Positions 48,056 through 58,769 of a stretch of 60,000 nucleotides of DNA are shown one piece after another. Under the pieces are notes generated by a model. That model made no database searches and was not told the origin of the DNA. It saw nothing but the letters and a program-made list of their open reading frames with translations. This DNA comes from Diphasiastrum complanatum (lineage: Eukaryota > Streptophyta > Lycopodiopsida > Lycopodiales > Lycopodiaceae), in NCBI GenBank assembly GCA_029204225.1, contig CM055106.1, positions 22,327,285 through 22,387,284 of the forward strand, read 5' to 3'. A program made the translations under genes and the position numbers. The first letter of the stretch is position 1, and the number at the start of each line of letters is the position of its first letter.

Positions 48056-48251
48056 AGCTTTTTGCTTGTCTTAAAAAGTGCTTTTTTTTGGGGGGGGCAG
48101 GCTCGAACCCGGGACCAAAAGAAACTCGGACTTTGGATTTATCTTAAAAAATGAAGATGCTTGTTTGATGAGCTTGAACACTCTAGATCTGATCTGTATT
48201 GTTAAACATTGTTTTTTCTTTAGCCACATTGATTTTCAAATCCATTAGTTT

Positions 48252-48463
48252 ATTATGCAAGATAAAGTCAAGGGTGTTGGCTAGGTTGCTTATCTTGACA
48301 TCCAAAGTTTCTTTGATCTCAAGTTCGAGCCTCCCCTTGGAAACCAAGAAGCATTATGCAAGATTAACCCAAGGGGGTTGGTTGAGTTGGTTAGCTTGGC
48401 ATCCAAAGTTTCATTGGTCCCAAGTTCGAGCCTCCCTTGGAAACCAAGGAGCATTATGCAAGA
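48252..48463 (+). repeat. Tandem SINE-like (tRNA-derived) units, period about 101 bp
   Basis: ATTATGCAAGAT recurs at 48252, 48353 and 48453. Each of the two complete units contains an A-box-like TTGGYTRRGTTG and a B-box-like AAGTTCGAGCC about 40 bp apart, as in tRNA-derived SINEs. A further B box in opposite orientation (GGTTCGAGCC on the minus strand) lies at about 48100-48112. Confidence 0.7.
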
Positions 48464-49059
48464 TTTGTCCATTGGAGCATACGTTGTCTGTGCTCTCTCA
48501 TGGATCTTAATGGCACGACATCTGTTGCACCCGCCCACTTACATTCTAGCCAATTGTCAGAACTACCACTTGGAAAGGAGCCAATGGTGAATTTTTAAGG
48601 TCTTCGCAAAATCTCAATGTTCACCCTAACACCAACAATGTCAAATTCAAATTTACAAATTCTTAATAAGATACAAGCCTCTCGATGTTTTGTGTTTCTT
48701 GTTCTCTTGTGCGAATGGCTCTTGGACCACTTGGATTATTGTCACGCTTCATACTCAACACTTGCGCCTATTTCAATGGTTAATCAAAAAGACATGGCAA
48801 GATATAAATGCTTATGACTAAATCCAAAGACTCCAAGCTTCAAATCATAAGGTATCCTTAGGGCACGAAAAGTATTAAGAAAATCATAGTGAAATTGACA
48901 TCAATAACATTAAAATTAAAATGTGAATTTGGTGCACCTACATATCCAAGGCCTATTCCCTATTCCATTCATACTCCACATGATGTATAAGCTATATAAT
49001 GCAAAATTAAAATAATATATATTTATTGAGATACTTTTTTCTTGTATACCTCAAATTAA

Positions 49060-50100
49060 CTATTAGCTTTGCTCCAAGGTCGCAAGCTATCATGATGAGA
49101 TGCTTGAAGTTGACCCCCTATGTGATGAGTTTGAGTAGAAAAAGGCTTTCAATTTTTTTAATTATTTCAAATTGCAATCTCTTTTTTTATCATATTCTTT
49201 TAGATTGTTGTCAGCATACAAATCATCTATCACCTTATTAGCTTTGTCTCAAAGTGGTAAGCTACTGTGATCATTTGCAAAAAACTTACGTCACTCATTG
49301 GTGAGTTGAACAATAGAAAGATGCCCCTTTTTTTTTTGGTTCATTATAAATCCTTTTTAAATTTTTAATCAATTCACTGATGTTTTAAGTTTGAGTGCAC
49401 ACATGTGTGGCAAAGGAATATAGTTTTATTCAATCACCTTTTGAAGCTTTGCTGCGATATCGTGGCTAGCTTTGATGATGATTTGTTGAAGTTGACATGT
49501 CAAGAGAGCTACGTTATTTGAGCATGAGAACTCATTTTCTATATTTTAGTCAAATTGAATCTCAATTGCTTATTTTTCATTTTCCAATGAATTGAATGTT
49601 TTTTTAACTTTGACTAGTGGCGTGAGCCCGCAAGTCTGCGAGCGGGCGGGCGTTTTGGGCGGGCGGGGCAAGGTTTTGGGCGGGTGGGCAAAGGGGAGGG
49701 TTGAAAAGTTGAAAAATGGGGAGTTTTTTTTCAAAACATGGTCAGGCTGCCCGAAAAAAAAAACATAAAGGAAAATTTTAAAAAAAAGGGGTCTTGGGCA
49801 GCGTGAGCGGCTCGGGAACACTATAATTATAATATATATAGATTATACACTTGTGTTACAAAGCTTCTCATGCTCTTTCATATCACCTCTTAGCTTCAAA
49901 ATAGCAATAAGCAATCATAATATATGCCTACTTTGTGAGTTTGAGCACAGAAACGTCTTTTTTTTGTTTAATTTAAAATTGCAATTGGTTTTCTTTCAAA
50001 TTTGAATGGTCTTTAGTGCCTGAGCATACACGTGTACTATAAAGCTTCTTGTGATCTATTGGGTTACCTTGTTAATTCTCGAGTACTGACATTTTTTAGG
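49060..50100 (+). repeat. Degenerate tandem repeat array, about 4 units
   Basis: Units begin near 49065, 49232, 49446 and 49890 with AGCTTTG-like text and share TGATGAGATG.TTGAAGTTGA-type blocks, a T-rich run and a ...TTGAGYRCA..CACATGTGT-like end. Divergence is high and spacing irregular (about 170-440 bp). Related text occurs at 5053 and 6050. Confidence 0.5.
49636..49700 (+). repeat. GC-rich GGGCGGGC simple repeat
   Basis: Repeats of TTTTGGGCGGG and GGGCGGGC within otherwise AT-rich DNA; with a GGGCAG/CTGCCC pair at about 49749 and 49797 it may belong to an inserted element between array units. Confidence 0.7.
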
Positions 50101-51300
50101 CATAAATGTACGTTGTGCAACACGTAACATCCAAGCTTAAACATGGAGCACATAAATCATGCAAATCAACAAAAAAACTCGGCATTTGAACCTATGCTTT
50201 TGTGGTCACCATAATAACTTTTACCCAACTTAATTTATGTAAAGGATTTTATTTGTAGATTTGTCTCGATATGACTTGGGGAATGTGATGTTATTGCTTG
50301 AGCAAAAACTATGTTAACCATTTTGAACTATGAATTGGATAATGTGCACTAGGAGGCATATTATGGAAATTATGGCCAATACACATATAGTCACAACAAG
50401 TGACTCTTCTTGTCGAGAATTACACTAGCAGTAGTGGTGAGACAAGAGTACTACTTGTAATTTCCATAATTTTCCTAGAACCATACATTAGCAAGCTTAA
50501 TATGTGCACACTACCACAATGTGAGAACAGGACTCACACTGGTATTTCTTTGAAATGCCTCGAAACACACTATCAAGTATAGCATGTGATGCAAAAGATC
50601 TTGGTAGAAATTTATACATCAAAAGAGTCCGTTTTTTTTGTCTTTTTAGGGGGCTTTGGATTATCAACTCCCATCACTAATTTCATGTTTCATGAGTGAG
50701 GACTTTGGACTTTCCAGGAAGAAAATTTGCAATCTATCAAATTGCAAAAGAAAATGTGAACAGATAATTTTTCAATAGATAATGGGGATTCCCAAATGCA
50801 AATGGCATCCAACTTGCTAACATTTTACTAGTCTACTATGCAATATTATTGAATTGACATCCAAAATCCAAGTAATAGCTCATACATATAAAATCGATCT
50901 TATGTGCACTACTCGATTCAAATGATGCCAATGATAGAAGGGTAAGGTGGGATGAGGAGAAGAAGGAGGAGGTGGTGGAGATCCCACCACCACCCTTGGA
51001 TGGAAGAGCGTATTTCTCACTACCACTGTTGTGGTAGTGCAACAGTGGCAGTGTTGGGGTAGAGGGGGGAGGGGAGCAGAGGGGGTGGTGATGGAGCACC
51101 CACCACCACCTTTGGATGGTGTCTGCATCATCACTGGGATGCCAATGATGGTGCTGATTGCGCTGATTCTCCTTGGATGGTGTTTGCACTATCAATGATT
51201 TGTCAAGTTACAAGTGACCATGCAAAATATGGTGATCCACAAAATTTGATGATCCCTTAACAAAATAACTTGACATAAGGCACATTACTAGAAGACCCCC
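50100..51300. other. No gene recognised
   Basis: Contains imperfect repeats of CCACCACC-TTTGGATGG (about 50980-51000 and 51095-51120) that produce Pro/His-rich frames with no family match. Confidence 0.5.
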
Positions 51301-51441
51301 TCGTGGTAGCCATTTTCCAACACTATCTACATCTTTTCCATTGCTTCACTAACAAGCGAATTGTGGCAAGCCACACGGCCCTGCCTTTGCAAGATGTAGC
51401 AAGCTGGATTTTATTTTTGGAAAAACAAGTAGTGTGTGTTT

Positions 51442-52060
51442 TTAGGCACAAATATGATATATTGTTGAATGACTTGACCAGTAAGCATACGTAGATCCAG
51501 ATAAATCTCCTAAATTCTGGATATTTGTCCAAACATGATCTAATTGTGTGCCATATATAGTTGTTGCTTCTTGAAAGGCCAACTGCATATTATATTGAGA
51601 CATAAGCGAGTGAAATTTTTGGAAATTTTTATTTATGTTCAATGCATTAATATTTAAGTCACCAATTATAATAAGTGGTGCGGCTTTCGGAATGTTGTTA
51701 AGTATTATGTTTAGTTGTTCAATAAACGTGGAAATAATAGAATTTGGTTGTCTGTATATTGCAATTATATGCAAGTTATCAATTTTATAAGTAAATGTAG
51801 CATGAACAATCTCAGTGTGTCGTGTATTATATAACTGGACATGGTCAACATGTTGAGTTTCGTGATATAATATTGTTGATCCTGTAGAGGCATAATTGTC
51901 AATGGCTTTGAAGGTGGTTGGGAAATAAAATTGATGATCATGAGTTTGTGTTTCTTGTAAACATAATATGTGTGATGTCATTAGATTATAATCATTTTCA
52001 ATTGTATTTAGATAACGATCTAGTGTTTAGTGATTGAATAATGAGATGCGTTTTTGCATA
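51442..52060 (-). pseudogene. Helentron C-terminal AP-like endonuclease domain
   Basis: After the helicase the text runs LIIQSLNTRSLSKY, ILCLQETQT (catalytic Glu), IIAIYRQPNS, APLIIIGDLNIN (GDxN), TIYGTQLDHVWTN and YWSSHSTIYH. This is the exonuclease-endonuclease-phosphatase fold also used by LINE endonucleases. The usual terminal SDH reads SSH, so the last catalytic Asp may be lost. Stops between 51998 and 51981 separate it from the helicase. Confidence 0.82.
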
Positions 52061-53497
52061 GGTATGCATATTCGAAATTTGAAAACTCCAGTTTCTTGTT
52101 GTTTTGAGGCGTGTCATTTCTTGCTGGATAGAGGAATCGAGTTTAAAATGGTTTGAAGTCAATGGCGATGTGATGTATAAATTTGCAGGTCCTTTGATTC
52201 GTGTTAGGGCTGTATACATTAAACCATGTTTTGAAACATGTTTTGGATTGAATGCTAATTCAGTTATTGTTAGACCCTGCGCTCAATGTATTGTTCTTGA
52301 TATTGCGATTCTGATTGGGAATTTTTTTCTTATAACTTTATTAAATATAGATTGGCTGATTTGGAATTCTTTCGTGGACATGATTTTGTCGGGTATTTTT
52401 GCCAATTTCGTAATTCTTAAATTGTATCCATACAATGTCTTCTGTAGAGGTCATGGTTCTAGTTTGAAAATTGCCATCTACTCCATTTACAAGTCCATCT
52501 TCAACATCTAGATTTGTGGCACAAAGTTCTACCAACATACCTTGTTTAACATAAATTGTTTCTATTAATGATGATGTTGCAGATGATGTTTGTGGTATTT
52601 GTATCGTAGGACTGCAACTAGGACTACGCATGTCAATTGCTTGTAAACAGAATTATGCACCTGTGACTGTATGGTAAATGTAGTTGTTGTATTGTTGTAT
52701 ATATTTGTTTGTGTAAAACAAATGTGGTAAGTTAGGTATAGGAGGTAGTGTTTTATGACAATGTTTATTTAACCAACCAATATCTACAGATGTATGTTTA
52801 AAACATGTATGAAATCTGCATCTTGTTGTCGCATTACTTGTTGAAGTTCATAACACATGAACATGGTTTCCCAAGATGAATTATTAAGTGTCGAAAAATT
52901 CTGATTGGTTGTGCATGATAGTTCGAAGTCGTTGATTTGAAAATCTAAAGTTCTTTTGCCAATTAAAAAAACTTCATCAAATACTATGAGTTCTAAATTT
53001 TTGTATTGAATTGATAAAGTTTGTAATTTTTCACCAGAAAGGGAGGTTAGGTCTTTTGTGTTTAAAGGTAAATGCAATGCTGAATGTATGGTGGTTCCAT
53101 GGATATTAAAAGCTGATTTTCATGTATATGCCATTAGCAATGCTCTTGGATTTTCGATATGGTTTGTGTTATTTCTATAATAATGACGAAGTAAACCTTG
53201 TACAAGCAGAAGCAAGGTAAATGTTTTGCCAGTCCCAGCGCCTCCAGTTAGAAATAGATGAATGCAATTTGTTGCATTTATGCGCTTTCTGTGCATTACA
53301 TCATCAAAAAGGAGTCGTTGCGTGTGATTTAACTTTGCAAGTTCATGATAATATGTATTTTGATTCATGATTTTGTATGTCAATTTTGGAGCTACATCGG
53401 CTTGTTTTTTTGGGTTGTAATTTATCTGACTTGGGAATTCAATTTCAAGATTGTAGTTATTGGTCGTGTTGCATGTGTGGGCATTTTCATTTGACAA
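51998..53497 (-). pseudogene. Helentron PIF1-like helicase
   Basis: Walker A is GGAGTGKTF within HLFLTGGAGTGKTF (about 53230). AFNIHGTTIHSALHLP and LELIVFDEVFLIGKRTL (Walker B-like DE) follow, then FYEL-type CYELQQVMRQQDADF, NLDVEDGLVNGVDGNF, and near the end AQGLTITELAF with HGLMYTALTRIKGPANLYI. These are SF1 PIF1 motifs in the correct order. The coding is split over five frames (53497, 53077, 52631 and 52219 starts plus a read near 52270), so it is inactive as it stands. Confidence 0.88.
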
Positions 53498-54042
53498 ATC
53501 AGTTGATGTTTTGCTTTCAAGATTTTCCCAATTGAAATGTGCATATTTATATGTTTTTTCATTTTGTGTTGTATTGTGTCGTAATCTGCGTAGTAAGCAT
53601 CTTTGTATGAAGAATGTGATTCTGCAAGCATTTGCTTGGATGTGTGAAATGGTTTATATAGAAGCAGATGCTCTCGATAAAAGTTGTCAGAATCTTTATG
53701 TTCATTGTAATTCACATATCTAATGATTTGAGATTTTCGGCGTTTGTATACATGTGTTGATGTCAATCGATATGCTGAAATAAATTCAGCTAAACAAAGG
53801 TTTGAGCAGTCAGCAGGTCGAGAGAGATAGTTTTCAATTTTGGTCAAGTATCGTATGTCTGTTGAATCGGGATGAAGAAACTCTAAATCCTTTTTTTTTT
53901 TAAGAACAAATATTTGTGTTGATTCTGGATTTGTGTTAATTAATGTAAATGTTCTTGTGGAGGTGTGCAAAGGTAACGACAATACAATAAATGATGCAAG
54001 TTGTGCACTCATTTGATGTGCATTTAAAAATGCAGTGCCCAT
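53422..54042 (-). pseudogene. Helentron Rep-helicase connecting region
   Basis: Frame beginning MGTAFLNAHQMSAQLASFI, then LPLHTSTRTFTLINT and PDSTDIRYLTKIENYLSRP. This segment between Rep and helicase is highly characteristic of Helentron proteins (…SAQEA..L.LPL..ATR…). The 3' end overlaps the helicase frame by 76 bp in another phase, which marks a frameshift. Confidence 0.8.
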
Positions 54043-55967
54043 ATTTTTTTTGTCTTGTAAATGTATCTAGTTTGTGATTCAAAGATTATGTGAATGCACG
54101 TTTTAAAGATTGCGAAAGTGAAGTATCAACTTTTGTTAAATATGATGTACAGTAACTTGGAGCAGCACATGGATTCAGAATATATTGCAAATCCATATTT
54201 GCATTCCACAGTTCACTTATGCGTGGATTGAAGTTATTTGTGTATATATCTTTGGGATTACGTTTGAGGAATATTGTAGGTTTTTTTTAACTGCTTTCTA
54301 TGGCTTGTATGTAATGATCAAATGGTATTTCTAGGGTATCAAACCATGTAAAAAACCTGTATATTTTATTGTATCAGTAGAATTTATTTTTTCTTTGACA
54401 ACCCAATAGAGATTTTGGTAAAGGTTTTTTTTGTATGTCTTTCTATTTTTGAAAATGGATGTAAAATACTGGTGTATGGCATTGGTGGTTGTGGATAATG
54501 AAAACGACATTGTTTACCAGTTCGGGTTTTATAGTCGATGATGATGAGTTTGTATGTCTATGTTTTCTGTATTGAGTTTTGTACTATCACAAAAAATATA
54601 CATATTAATAAATTTAGCAATTTCGGTTTCAATTTCTTTACCATAGAGTGGTGCATTTGCAAGCCATAATAATCCATGGTCATGTTGACTGCCACGATTT
54701 TGGAACTCAGTTACAAAAAAATAATCTTGAATGTTTCCCAGAATGTTTGTTTTTTTTTATATGAACGTGCGTAATGCATTAATTTTCATGGTATAGTATC
54801 GCGTACATGTTGTTGAATAATGTCTGATCAAGTCTCTGAAAAATTCATTTTGATTTTTGTACGTGGCAGATTGCGAAATGTTTGCATTGAGTTTTTGCAA
54901 ACATGACATGAGTGGCGACCATTTGTGTTCAGCAGAAGATAATGTTATGAAAAATTTGGTGGACCTAGTTGTCGTATCATTGCGAAAATATTTTTACGTA
55001 ATCCATGTTTATAGTCAGGCGATGTACGAACGTGGTCAAAATCTTGATATCCTAAATTTGAATGGAGTATTTGTTCAATATTTGTATCATGGATCACGTC
55101 TTTTGCAGTTAGTTTTGTATTTTGAAGGGTACCTTTTCGTAGTCTTATCCAGATGGAACTAAGTACTTGGTGAATAAGTATTTTGTTTGCTTTAAAAAAC
55201 AAATTTGTTATATGTTGTGCGAAATTGTGTTTGTAATGTAATAGTTCCCATTTTGCAATGTGTTGATATGTATATTTATTTGAAATAGGCATCATGCGGC
55301 GGGTTCCAAAATACAAAGTTGGATAATTAAGTTCTTCAACATATGTATCTTGAAATATTCCAATGGGATTTTGCCCTTCGCAAGGAGCAATAGTTTTGTA
55401 ACAATGTTCATAGTCAATGACATATTCATTATTTGTAAATGGATGTATTAGAGTGTCATCTGCAATGGTTTCCTCAGTATTAGTTTCGTAATTATTGAAT
55501 TCATTTATAATTGATGATTCTGAACATGTAGTAATGTTATCGAAGTGTTTTTGCCATGATTGGTTAATTTTGATTTCTAGTTTTTGGTATAGTGGTGTTT
55601 TTGAAAGATCAATAAGAGCATCCATTAGTTTTATGGGACAAACTTTACCAATCATGTAGTTTGTTTTATATTCGAGTTTTCTTTTAAGACCAATTATTAT
55701 GGCACTGTCATCGTTGGTAAAACATGGTAATATATTTTGAATTTTGTTAAGATTAGCAAGCACATTTATGATGCTGCCTGTTCCTCCAAGCTGACCTTGA
55801 TGTGCTAATTCTCGTATTTGTAAAAATGCAATTCTAGGAGCCAACAAATGCTCTTCTAATTCATTAAGTTGTGTAATTGAAGATATTTCAGAATTTAAAG
55901 ACATGTTTATAGGTGACAAAAATTTTGCAGTTTGTTTTCTAGTACATGTTTTCGACAATTTTTGCAT
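53860..55967 (-). pseudogene. Helentron Rep (Helitron N domain, HUH, two-Tyr)
   Basis: A 340-codon frame (55967-54945) contains EEHLLAPRIAFLQIREL and HQGQLGGTGSIINVL, the conserved start of Helentron Rep proteins, and the Helitron-like N domain to QLGPPNFF. The nuclease then continues in other frames. EFQNRGSQHDHGLLWL carries the HUH motif as His-Asp-His (54676-54684), CRFHYPQPPMPYTSIL follows (about 54480-54510), and SYCTSYLTK holds the two catalytic-type tyrosines (about 54132-54157). HUH binds the metal and the tyrosines attack DNA in rolling-circle Reps. At least three frameshifts make it a pseudogene. Confidence 0.85.
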
Positions 55968-56235
55968 ATGTACAAAGTGCTTTTATAATGTAGATCAGAA
56001 GAGATGGATTTTGACGTTCTTATGAAAGTGATGTCTTCAGAAGTTGTTATATGAGTTTGGAATTGGAAGTACAGAGACTCACAACTAATACATGGATAAA
56101 TAGGAGTGTCTTCTATACGTTTGAAGTATTTTTTTTAAATGGAAGTATAGTTATAGAATTGCCTATTTTTTTTGTTGGGACTTGTCGGATCTGCATTTGG
56201 GCACTCTGGCTTGTTGCATATTGCATGTCAAGCAC
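55930..56235 (-). pseudogene. Helentron zinc-binding cysteine region
   Basis: In broken frames the minus strand gives CNKPECPNADPTSP (about 56215), YPCISCESLYF (about 56080) and YICKNCRKHVL (about 55970). These Cys pairs could form zinc ribbons ahead of the Helitron N domain, a position where Helitron proteins commonly carry zinc fingers. Confidence 0.55.
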
Positions 56236-56861
56236 GAGTGATTATATTTAAAATGCTTTTTTTTGTACATATCACGTTAGGGAACATTTGTAAGAATTTA
56301 GTGAGAAGCTGTGTTGTTGACAATATGGGATGTTGTAAAACTAAATGTTTAATGACTAATAATAGAGAGCGCGTCCAATATTGTCGATTGAGTTTAGGTT
56401 TTTGAAACAAATTACTAGTACCTATAGCAGGTGGATTGTTAAGTTTGTTCTTGTAAATGTTACATGCTTTTCGGATTCGGTACAAAATACGTGTTTTTTT
56501 TAATAATATTAGAAGAGAATTTTGTTTCGAATTTTTGAATAATATTTTTTTGGGATAGTGTTGGTGTTTGTTGAACAAGTTCTTCAATATAATTTGTCAT
56601 ATCAAGTGTCCATTTTGGTAAAGCATTTGTAATGTGTTTGTGTTCTTTTTTTAGTACTTTGATACAGTAAAATATTTTTGTTGTACTATGTATTGTTTCC
56701 GGAAATAAGTGCTGAAATTTTTCAGCAATTTGTTTTTTAGTACAAGTTGAATTGGTTTCAAGTAATGTTTTTAGTGTATTTGTCATTGTAAGCGTCCACG
56801 TTATGTCATTTCCATGTACATTGAAATTGTCTGTATGCGTAATAGAGTTTGGAGTAGTCAT
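56228..56861 (-). pseudogene. Helentron N-terminal region with three WT repeats
   Basis: Frames starting at 56861 (MTTPNSITHTD) and 56587 hold three related segments of about 50 residues. Each begins with an aromatic-Trp-Thr motif (TWTLTMTNTLKTLL, KWTLDMTNYIEELV, YWTRSLLLVIKHLV) followed by (K/T)..I.(E/T)KF...FP/FS. The pattern suggests a small helix-turn-helix (Myb/SANT- or replication-initiator-like) DNA-binding repeat. A frameshift lies between repeats 2 and 3. I do not recognise the family; whether it is a separate ORF1 or the N-terminus of Rep is unknown. Confidence 0.6.
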
Positions 56862-58302
56862 TTATTTTTTACTTATGTAGGAAATGTATTTGTATGCAGA
56901 TATAAATGTTGTACAATTTTTTGCAACCTGCAAGCATATACGGTCATGTCAATATTATTGGCTATCAAAAATATAAGCAAGCGAACCTATGCAATTCTGA
57001 ATTGGAAACTATATATGACAAAGTAGTATAATTTGTATATGGTGTAAAAAGAAAATAGATACATTTTTTGGACATATAGTACAAGATATTATGAAAAGAG
57101 AGGGAATGCAATTAATACGATGAGGATCTTTTTGCTATGTTTGTTAAAATTTTGCAAGGTTAATCTATGGCTTAAATGAATAATTCTTTTAGAATGACTT
57201 CTTGGAGCTGTTACAGAAAATAAGAGACAAGCAATTGTGTAATATAATCAGATACAAAGTTATAGATTTTAGGAAGAAGACCAAGATATGTATAGATAAA
57301 GCAGTACGTAGCGGTGGAACAAAACCATTGCAATTATGATTGTTGTGAAAAGCTTGTAATCGATTCGGAACACATGACACTCGGTACATGATTCTTAAAA
57401 TTTAAGAAGGATCAAAGTTAAGAGGTGGTTGAGGAGTGGGCATAAATGAGCTTACAGAGAGAGATGCTTCGTGATAAGAATTTGCTGGTTTAGGCACTTA
57501 TGTCAAGAGTTAGTTATCAAGAACAAGGTTTTATGATAATATAAATAGTATCATAGAATGAAAGGCTATTGGACTCGACCAAGCCTGAGCCTTACAAGGG
57601 GCTTGCTGCGTAAGTTAGTGTCTCGTTAGGCTCGTTTGCTCCTGATGGGTTCTTCCAGAGAAAACAAATAACGAATACGTATTAAGAAACTTTTATATAA
57701 TGATATTTGTTTAGGTTGCAAAAAGATAGAACAATTTCAGAGTTTTAGAAGTGTGTAGCCGGTATTCGTTATTCATATTTATTAAATACTTAACATGAAT
57801 AGGTCTGAATTAGGTATTCAAAATAAATTGATTAATGCCTTTGAGTAATGCTTTTAGACATGGTAACAAAATTTGACATTGGTATATGTCTTTTTAACAG
57901 ACAAAGCACATGGAACAGTCCCAGAAACAGGCTAAACGATACTTAGAAATGATAAAATACAAGAATTTGAACAGGAGCTTTTACATGTTAAGTTGCAAGA
58001 ATGTGAATCTAGGATTTAGTATTCGTACTTATTAAACATTTCACATTGATAGGTGTACAATAATTATTTCGAATAGGTTGGCTAACACTTTACGATAGTC
58101 ATAGATGATAAGATATAAAGAATTCAGTGAAATGTGTTCCTAAAAATTGTTCATGTGAAATTTATAAGTGTCATTAAATTTTAGGCAGAAATATGAAATT
58201 TGATAGCTAGAGGCAAAACATTTGAAAGAATTTAGGTTAATAAATGCTGGTTTTTTTGTACATGTAGTTGGAGCACGAAATTTTGTTTAGACAAATATGT
58301 AA
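56862..58302. other. No gene recognised
   Basis: AT-rich, with only short frames. It may contain the 5' terminus of the Helentron; no terminal motif could be fixed. Confidence 0.5.
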
Positions 58303-58422
58303 GTGGGGAGGAAGGCCCTGCCTGAGGGCCTTCCTTGCTAGGAGGGCCCTTGCTCGAGGGCGGGAGCCCGAGGGTAGGCCCTGACTAGCAAGGAAGGCTC
58401 AAGGGCTTCGGGCCTTCCCCTA
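58303..58422. repeat. GC-rich fold-back element, 120 bp
   Basis: The whole block is an imperfect inverted repeat. The outer arms GTGGGGAGGAAGGCCC and GGGCCTTCCCCTAC pair, the inner arms CCTTGCTAG and CTAGCAAGG pair, and the left arm has its own perfect hairpin GGAAGGCCCT/AGGGCCTTCC. Flanked by GTAA on both sides (58299-58302 and 58423-58426), a possible target duplication. Confidence 0.85.
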
Positions 58423-58469
58423 CGTAATGCCATTGTGCGAAGGTTTTTTTTTTTTTTTTTTCATTTTTT

Positions 58470-58486
58470 GGCCGTACGGTACGGCC
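58470..58486. repeat. Short palindrome GGCCGTAC-G-GTACGGCC
   Basis: Perfect 8-bp arms around a single G, between poly(T) tracts at 58447-58461 and 58503-58512. Confidence 0.9.
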
Positions 58487-58610
58487 GTACGCGTGGACGA
58501 GGTTTTTTTTTTTCAGTTTTTTGCCGTTCGTTTTTTCTCAAATTTTTTTTACGTTTGTGGTGGAAGGTGGATGTGGACAGCCAATGACGGGCTGCCACAT
58601 AGCACATGCA

Positions 58611-58769
58611 CATTCCACCGGAGAGAGGAGAGAGAACGTGCATTCCACCGGAGAGAGAACTTGCATTCCACCGGAGAGAGAACGTGCATTCCATCGGAGA
58701 GAGAACGTGCATTCCACCGGAGAGAGGAGAGAGAAAGTGAATTCCACCGGAGAGAGGAGAGAGAATGAC
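58611..58769 (+). repeat. Minisatellite, 23/30-bp units, six copies
   Basis: CATTCCACCGGAGAGAGAAC-type units start at 58611, 58641, 58664, 58687, 58710 and 58740. Two lengths occur (23 and 30), the longer with an extra GAGAGAG. His/Arg/Glu-rich frames on both strands across it are repeat artefacts. Confidence 0.95.

Larger units (their letters stand above)
51442..56861 (-). mobile_element. Helentron-type Helitron, decayed autonomous element
   Basis: Minus-strand coding remnants run in the order WT repeats, Cys motifs, Helitron N domain, HUH Rep, two-Tyr motif, PIF1 helicase, AP-like endonuclease, over about 5.4 kb. A Rep-helicase fused to a C-terminal endonuclease is the hallmark of Helentrons, which replicate by a rolling-circle mechanism. 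Several frameshifts and stops break it, but nearly all catalytic motifs can still be read. Terminal sequences were not identified, so the limits given are those of the coding region. Confidence 0.85.

Noticed and set aside
48090-48120. Possible tRNA gene around GGTTCGAGCC
   Set aside because: Only a T-arm-like B box is present; no acceptor stem, anticodon arm or D arm can be folded.
50836-51195. Pro/His/Ser-rich minus-strand frames
   Set aside because: They derive from imperfect CCACCACC repeats; overlapping frames of similar composition show low complexity rather than a gene.
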